64,000 bases of DNA, taken from Rhodospirillales bacterium (GTDB lineage Bacteria; Pseudomonadota; Alphaproteobacteria; ATCC43930; CGMCC-115725). The position numbers and the translations under genes are program-made. Below, in pieces: positions 58,658 through 64,000 of this stretch (the stretch's first letter is position 1; every line of letters starts with the position of its first letter). The notes beneath the pieces were generated by a model. The model saw only the letters and a program-made list of their open reading frames with translations. It searched no databases and was not told where the DNA came from. The DNA is taken from assembly GCA_028291405.1 (NCBI GenBank), contig JAQGID010000211.1, forward strand, positions 1 to 64,000, in the 5' to 3' direction.

Positions 58658-59833
58658 ATGAGAAACGCAATTCGCGGCATCGCCGCCTTGGCGCTGGCCG
58701 CTTTCGCGGTCGCGCCGGCGCGAGCCGCCGATCCTTACGAGATCCACGTCGTCCTGCCGCTGACCGGCGGCGGCTCGTTCATCGGCCTCAAGACAAAGGC
58801 CAATTTCGAGGCGCTCGAGGCGATGGTCAACCAGGAGGGCGGCGTCCAGGGACGGCCGGTCCGCTTCGTCTTCGCCGACGACCAGAGCAGCCCGCAGCGC
58901 GCCGTCCAGGTCACCAACGAGATCCTCGAAAAGAAGCCGCCGGTCGTTCTCGGCTCGGCGGTCGTCGGGATGTGCAACGCGATGCAGCCGCTGATGGCCG
59001 GCGGTCCGGTGCACTACTGCCTCTCGCCCTCGTTCAAGGCGCCGCCCGGCGGCTACGGCTTCTCGGCCGCGCCGGCGAGCGACGACCAGGTCGCCGCCCT
59101 CATCCGCTATTTCCGTCTCAAGGGCTGGACCAAGCTGGCGGTGCTCAACAGCATCGACGCGACCGGTCAGAATGCCGACGCGTCGATCGAGCGCGCCCTC
59201 GCCATGCCGGAGAACAAGGACATCAAGAAGGTCGAGCATCAGCATTTCAACCCGACCGACGTCAGCGTCGCGGCGCAGATGGAGCGCATCAAGGCGGCCG
59301 GGGCCGATTCGCTGATCGCCTGGACGACCGGGGCGCAGGTCGCGACCGTCTTCAAGGCGATGATCCAGGCGGACGTCGACATTCCGATCGGCACCAGCAG
59401 CGGCAACCAGATCTTCGCCCAGCTCGACCAGTACCTCGCCTTCCTCCCCAAGCACCTCTATATCGGCTCGGCGATCCACCCCGAGCACGACGGCGTGCTG
59501 ACCCTCGATCCGCCGGTCGAGGCGGTGCAGCACAAGATGTATGCGGCGCTGGCGGCGCATGACCTGCGCGCCGACATCGCCACCGCCGCCTCATGGGACG
59601 CCGGGCTGATCGTCGTCGACGCGTTGCGCAAGCTCGGCACCGCTCCCACCGCCGACCAGATCCGCCAGCATATCCTCGGCCTCACCGATTTCGCCGGGAT
59701 CGACGGCATCTATAATTTCAAGCAGCACCCGGATCGCGGCATCGGGCCGGAGAGCTCGACGGTGGTGACTTACGATCCCGAGAAAAAGCGCTGGGTCTGG
59801 CTAAGCAAGCCGGGCGGCATACCCTTGCCATAA
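58658..59833 (+). CDS. Branched-chain amino acid-type ABC transporter substrate-binding protein
   Basis: Signal peptide; YEIHVVLPLTGGGSFIGLKTKANFEALEAMVNQEGGVQGRPVRFVFADDQSSPQRAVQV. Confidence 0.93.
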   Translation: MRNAIRGIAALALAAFAVAPARAADPYEIHVVLPLTGGGSFIGLKTKANFEALEAMVNQEGGVQGRPVRFVFADDQSSPQRAVQVTNEILEKKPPVVLGSAVVGMCNAMQPLMAGGPVHYCLSPSFKAPPGGYGFSAAPASDDQVAALIRYFRLKGWTKLAVLNSIDATGQNADASIERALAMPENKDIKKVEHQHFNPTDVSVAAQMERIKAAGADSLIAWTTGAQVATVFKAMIQADVDIPIGTSSGNQIFAQLDQYLAFLPKHLYIGSAIHPEHDGVLTLDPPVEAVQHKMYAALAAHDLRADIATAASWDAGLIVVDALRKLGTAPTADQIRQHILGLTDFAGIDGIYNFKQHPDRGIGPESSTVVTYDPEKKRWVWLSKPGGIPLP

Positions 59834-59859
59834 AGTCAAAGCTCTTTTGGGGGGCAAGG

Positions 59860-59982
59860 CCTCCATTAGGATCGATCGCCAGGGTGGAGGAGACCCTTAA
59901 GAATGCGCCTTTAGCTCTGGCGAGGAGCCGACCGTTCCGTTACCTAATACGAAGGTGACGGTTCCGCGGCACAGAGCCGCGG
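59860..59982 (+). promoter_or_regulatory. Hairpin-rich leader upstream of the TonB receptor gene
   Basis: Three successive inverted repeats: CCTCCA/TGGAGG (59860..59890); CGTTACCT-aatacga-AGGTGACG (59938..59960, one G.U); CCGCGGC-acaga-GCCGCGG (59964..59982). Confidence 0.4.
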
Positions 59983-60021
59983 GGCTACGGGGACGGTCGG
60001 TCGGCGGGCTGGGCGTGACCG

Positions 60022-61980
60022 ATGCCGGAATCGGCGCTTGGTCGGGGGAATCCGGTGGCGACATCGAGCAGCGAGATCCGCTCAGGGGATGCGGACCGGC
60101 GGAGCCGTCTCTGCCGCACGGCGGGCGTTGCTCTCGCCGTGGCGCTGGTCTCGGTCGGCGTCGCGCGGGCACAATCGCTCGAGGAGCTGCGCAATCTCTC
60201 GATCGATGATCTCGCGAATATCGAGATCACCTCGGTTTCCAAGCGGCCCGAAGCGCTCAGCCAGGCCCCGTCGGCGATCTTCGTCATCACCGCCGACGAC
60301 ATCCGCCGCTCCGGCGCCGCCAGCCTCCCCGAGGCGCTGCGGCTGGCGCCCAATCTCGAGGTCGCGCGGATCAACTCGCAGGACTATACGATCTCGGCCC
60401 GCGGCTTCAACTCGGCGAACGCCGCCGACAAGCTGCTGGTACTGATCGACGGGCGCAGCATCTACTCGCCGTTCTTCCACAACGTCAACTGGAACCAGAA
60501 CGAGGTGATGCTGGACGACGTCGATCGCATCGAGGTGATCAGCGGACCCGGCGGCACGCTGTGGGGCGCCAATGCGGTGAACGGCGTCATCAACATCATC
60601 ACCAAGAGCTCGCAGGAGACGCAGGGCGGGCTGGTCGATCTCAAATACGGCAGCTTCGACCAAAGCGGCGCCGGGCGCTGGGGCGGCAAGGCCGGCGACA
60701 ACGCCACCTATCGCGCCTATGCGCAGGGCTTCGGCCGCGGCCAAACGAAGATCGCGGCGACCGGCGCCAACGGGCTCGATGGCTGGAACGGCCGCCAGGC
60801 CGGCTTCCGCAGCGACTGGAAGGGGCGCGCTGACGGGCTGACCGTCCAGGGCGACATGTACGAGAACCAGTTCGACAGCGGCGGCCGCAGCAACGGCGGC
60901 AATCTGCTCGGCCGCTGGACGCGGCAATTGAACGCCGGCTCGACCCTCGAGCTTCAGACCTATTACGACCGGGCCGACGAGAGCCCGAGCGTCGGGATCC
61001 ATGACAACGTCAATACTTTCGACCTGCAGCTGCAGCACGTCTTTCCGCTGGGCGCGCGGCAGGAGATCGTGTGGGGCGCCGGCCAGCGCGTCTGGAGCGA
61101 CCGCTTCGTGCCCGTCAACGGCGCCGCGATCGTTCCGGGCAACGAGACATTGGCGCTGACGAACGTCTTCGCGCAGGACACGATCAGCCTGCTCGCGAGC
61201 CTCAAGCTGACGATCGGGATGAAGCTGGAATACAATACGCTCAGCGGATTGGAGCCGATGCCGAACCTCCGGCTCGCCTGGCAGGTCGATCCCAGCAATC
61301 TGCTGTGGACGGCGGTTTCGCGTGCCGCCGAAACGCCGTCGCGGCTCGACCGCAACCTCGTCATCGCGCCGATCTTCGGCCCGTCGCCGAGCTTCCGCTC
61401 GGAGCACGTCATCGCCTACGAGGCTGGATACCGCACGCAGCCGACGGCGAAGACGACGCTGTCCGTCTCGCTTTTCTACAATCAGTACAGCGATCTGCGC
61501 ACGACATCCCTGAGCGGCGGCACGCCATTGTTCATCTTCGAGAACGATCTCGAAGGCGACACCTACGGCGCCGAGCTCTGGGGCGACGTCAAGCTGGCGA
61601 GCTGGTGGCGTCTCAGCCCCGGCGTCGAAATCTTCCGCAAGTCGCTCCATCTCAAAACGGGCGGCAGCGACTTCGCCGGCATCCAGACCGCCGCCGGCAT
61701 CGATCCCGGCCACCAATTCTTCCTGCGCTCGTACCTGGATCTGCCGCACGATCTCGAATTCTATCTCGCGCTGCGCCAGGTCGGCAGTCTTCAGCTCGCC
61801 GAGATCCCGGCATATTTCGAGGCGGACGCTAGTCTCGGATGGCATGTCACGCCCGCGCTGGAGATCGCAATCACCGGGCAGAATCTCGTCCACGCCAGCC
61901 ATGTCGAGGCGACCAATGGCTTCGGCGTGAATTACCGCATTCCCCGCAGCGTCCTCGGCAGCTTGCGGCGGAGCTTCTGA
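60022..61980 (+). CDS. TonB-dependent outer-membrane receptor
   Basis: Signal peptide; plug SKRPEALSQAPSAIFVITADDIRRSGAASLPEALRLAPNLEV...SARGFNSANAADKLLVLIDGRS; ISGPGGTLWGANAVNGVINIITK; C-terminal aromatic residue (RRSF). Alternative GTG start at 60055. Confidence 0.95.
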   Translation: MPESALGRGNPVATSSSEIRSGDADRRSRLCRTAGVALAVALVSVGVARAQSLEELRNLSIDDLANIEITSVSKRPEALSQAPSAIFVITADDIRRSGAASLPEALRLAPNLEVARINSQDYTISARGFNSANAADKLLVLIDGRSIYSPFFHNVNWNQNEVMLDDVDRIEVISGPGGTLWGANAVNGVINIITKSSQETQGGLVDLKYGSFDQSGAGRWGGKAGDNATYRAYAQGFGRGQTKIAATGANGLDGWNGRQAGFRSDWKGRADGLTVQGDMYENQFDSGGRSNGGNLLGRWTRQLNAGSTLELQTYYDRADESPSVGIHDNVNTFDLQLQHVFPLGARQEIVWGAGQRVWSDRFVPVNGAAIVPGNETLALTNVFAQDTISLLASLKLTIGMKLEYNTLSGLEPMPNLRLAWQVDPSNLLWTAVSRAAETPSRLDRNLVIAPIFGPSPSFRSEHVIAYEAGYRTQPTAKTTLSVSLFYNQYSDLRTTSLSGGTPLFIFENDLEGDTYGAELWGDVKLASWWRLSPGVEIFRKSLHLKTGGSDFAGIQTAAGIDPGHQFFLRSYLDLPHDLEFYLALRQVGSLQLAEIPAYFEADASLGWHVTPALEIAITGQNLVHASHVEATNGFGVNYRIPRSVLGSLRRSF

Positions 61981-62547
61981 GTGCATTTTATCCGCTCCAC
62001 GATCAGGGTGCGCGAGGTCGGGCGTGCGGCGCTTGCCATCGTCCTGTCGCTCGCGGTTCCCCTCGATGTGGCGCAGGCCGAAACGGCGCCGCTCGAGCTC
62101 GCCGTGAAGGCGACGTATCTTTATAAGTTCGCGCCATTCGTCGAATGGCCGCCGATCGCCTTCGCGACCCCGTCGAGCAGCTTCATCGTGTGCGTCGTCG
62201 GCGACGATCCCTTCGGCGACGTGCTGGATCGTGCGGTGTCCGGCCAGCGGGTCGGCGATCGGCCGATCGTCCTGCGGCGATTGGCGCGGGCCGCCCCGGG
62301 CTGCCACATCCTCTATGCCGCGGGCTCGGCGGCCCAGCCGGTGCATGAGATCATCGATTCCGTGCGCGGCACGCCGGTGCTCACCGTGACGGATCGGGCG
62401 CCGGACGGCGCCAAGGGCATCGTCAACCTCGTCGTTCAGGAGAACAAGGTCCGCTTCGAGATCGACGACCGCGCCGCGACGGCAAGCGCGCTGGTCGTCA
62501 GCTCGAAACTCCTCAGCCTCGCGGTTCGCGTCAGGCCAAGATCCTAA
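61981..62547 (+). CDS. YfiR-family periplasmic protein (GTG start)
   Basis: Signal peptide; LELAVKATYLYKFAPFVEWPP; FIVCVVGDDPFG; IVNLVVQENKVRFEID...LVVSSKLLSLAV. Confidence 0.92.
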   Translation: MHFIRSTIRVREVGRAALAIVLSLAVPLDVAQAETAPLELAVKATYLYKFAPFVEWPPIAFATPSSSFIVCVVGDDPFGDVLDRAVSGQRVGDRPIVLRRLARAAPGCHILYAAGSAAQPVHEIIDSVRGTPVLTVTDRAPDGAKGIVNLVVQENKVRFEIDDRAATASALVVSSKLLSLAVRVRPRS

Positions 62548-62573
62548 GGGCGCCGCATGAACTCACGGTCGAC

Positions 62574-64000
62574 ATGTCGAATTTCTGGAAGCTGACCCCG
62601 GTCATCGCCCTGACGACGGCGGTCGCGCTGGTCCTCGCCGGCGTGCTGATGGCGCTCTACATCGAGCGCAGCTACAAGGCGCAGAAGATCGACGAGGTCG
62701 GGGTGCAGGCGGCGATCCTCGCCTCGACCGTTGCCGCGGCGCTGGTCTTCGGCGACCACGAGGCGGCCCAGGAATACGTCGATGCGCTGAGGGTCAATCC
62801 CGAGGTCCGCACTGCTGCGGTCTTCGATGCCTCGGGGACGCTTTTCGCCAGCTACCGGAGATCGCCCGAGGCGCGTTTGCCGGCGCAAGCCGAGGCACCG
62901 GGGACGCGCGTCGCCGGCGACCGATTGATCGTCGTGGCGTCGGTGCGCCAGGGCGACGCCGCCTTCGGCACGGTCTACGTCGAGACGGTCACCGAGCCCT
63001 TCACGCGACGGCTCGAACGCTATGGCGTCATCGCCTTGCTCGTCACCATGGCGGTCGTCGTCGTGGCGGTGCTCGGCGTCGCGCAATCGGCGCTGGGCAA
63101 CGCGAACGCCGAGCTGGCGCATCGAGCGTCGGATCTCGCGACGGCGAACGAGAATCTCCAGGCGCAGATCGCCGAGCGCGAGAAGGTCGAGGAGGCGCTG
63201 CGTCAGGCCCAGAAGATGGAGGCGATCGGCCAGCTCACCGGCGGGGTCGCGCACGATTTCAACAATCTGCTGCAGGTGATCCTCGGCAATCTCGGCGCCG
63301 CGCAGCGCCGCCTGCAACGCGACAGCGCGACCGGTGGAGGCGAAGTCCTGCGCCATGTCGAAGCCGCGATCGGCGGCGGCGAGCGGGCGGCGACGCTGAC
63401 GCAGCGGCTGCTCGCCTTCTCGCGACGCCAGCCGCTCGCGCCGAAACCGCTCGACGTCAACCGGCTGGTCTCCGGCATGACCGATCTGCTCCATCGGACG
63501 CTCGGCGAGGCGATCGACATCGAGACGGTTCTCGCCGGCGATCTGTGGCGCACCTCGGCGGACGCCAATCAGCTGGAGAACTCCCTGCTCAACCTCGCGG
63601 TCAACGCCAAGCACGCGATGCTGCAGGGCGGCCGGCTGCGGCTCGAGACCGCCAACGCGCGGCTCGATGCGACCTATGCGGCGCTGCACGAGGAGGTGCA
63701 GCCCGGCGACTACGTCGTCATCGCGGTGACCGACACCGGCACCGGCATGACGAAGGACGTGCTCACGAAGGCCTTCGAGCCCTTCTTCACGACCAAGGAT
63801 TTCGGCCAGGGCACCGGGCTCGGCCTGTCGCAGGTCTACGGCTTCATGAAGCAGTCCGGCGGCCACGCGAAAATCTACAGCGAGCCTGGGCACGGCACGA
63901 CGGTCAATCTCTATTTGCCGCGGCTCACAGCGGCCGAGCCCGCGGCGCCGACCGGCGCCGCCGCCTTGCGCGCCTCGCCGGCCGGAGCCGCGGACGAGCT
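62574..64000 (+). CDS. Sensor histidine kinase with CHASE8-like periplasmic region (3' truncated by window edge; absent from supplied ORF track)
   Basis: Own translation: MSNFWKLTPVIALTTAVALVLAGVLMALYIERSYKAQKIDEVGVQAAILASTVAAALVFGDHEAAQEYVDALRVNPEV...MEAIGQLTGGVAHDFNNLLQVILGNL...VTDTGTGMTKDVLTKAFEPFFTTKDFGQGTGLGLSQVYGFM; no stop before 64000. Confidence 0.92.
   Translation, partial: MSNFWKLTPVIALTTAVALVLAGVLMALYIERSYKAQKIDEVGVQAAILASTVAAALVFGDHEAAQEYVDALRVNPEVRTAAVFDASGTLFASYRRSPEARLPAQAEAPGTRVAGDRLIVVASVRQGDAAFGTVYVETVTEPFTRRLERYGVIALLVTMAVVVVAVLGVAQSALGNANAELAHRASDLATANENLQAQIAEREKVEEALRQAQKMEAIGQLTGGVAHDFNNLLQVILGNLGAAQRRLQRDSATGGGEVLRHVEAAIGGGERAATLTQRLLAFSRRQPLAPKPLDVNRLVSGMTDLLHRTLGEAIDIETVLAGDLWRTSADANQLENSLLNLAVNAKHAMLQGGRLRLETANARLDATYAALHEEVQPGDYVVIAVTDTGTGMTKDVLTKAFEPFFTTKDFGQGTGLGLSQVYGFMKQSGGHAKIYSEPGHGTTVNLYLPRLTAAEPAAPTGAAALRASPAGAADE

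Noticed and set aside
59834-60021. c-di-GMP-I (GEMM) riboswitch upstream of the TonB receptor
   Set aside because: Lacks the conserved GGCAAACC and GGACGCAAAGCC segments; kept only as an unclassified structured leader
60082-62346. 754-aa minus-strand ORF
   Set aside because: Shadow of the TonB receptor and YfiR genes
62544-63893. 449-aa minus-strand ORF
   Set aside because: Shadow of the histidine kinase reading off the right edge

Overview
This 64 kb, GC-rich, densely coding window looks chromosomal and alphaproteobacterial (probably Rhodospirillales-like; inferred from gene content only). I support about 57 protein-coding genes. I found no rRNA, convincing tRNA, CRISPR array, transposase, integrase or phage genes. 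Main blocks: 3' part of aconitase; DUF1223 protein; RRM protein with a 27-bp-periodic RS-rich tail; htpG with a heat-shock-like promoter; LivJ-type SBP plus an SsuABC/TauABC-like transporter; a soluble MCP with its signalling tip N-terminal to a Cache-like region; SUV3-like helicase and S4 protein; a sugar-nucleotide SDR/DegT pair and AsmA; an orphan nitrile-hydratase accessory protein with a His-rich tail; mscL; a patatin-like protein with Cys at the nucleophile position; a Liv cluster with fused LivM-LivG; GntR, msrB; unpartnered TAXI and family-5 SBPs; a class II photolyase next to a DinG/XPD-type Fe-S helicase; pyrD; a KorAB-like 2-oxoacid oxidoreductase with a linked FAD/Fe-S NAD(P)H module; CHASE hybrid histidine kinase and CheY-like regulator; ppk2, an OlsB-like acyltransferase, DUF445; SDR, class II aldolase and SBP; and, running off the right edge, TonB receptor, YfiR and histidine kinase, preceded by a hairpin-rich leader. 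The best candidate for an undescribed system is this last module. Many ORFs in the supplied track are antisense shadows of real genes. Start codons are my best inference. All family calls are by eye from motifs; no searches were run.
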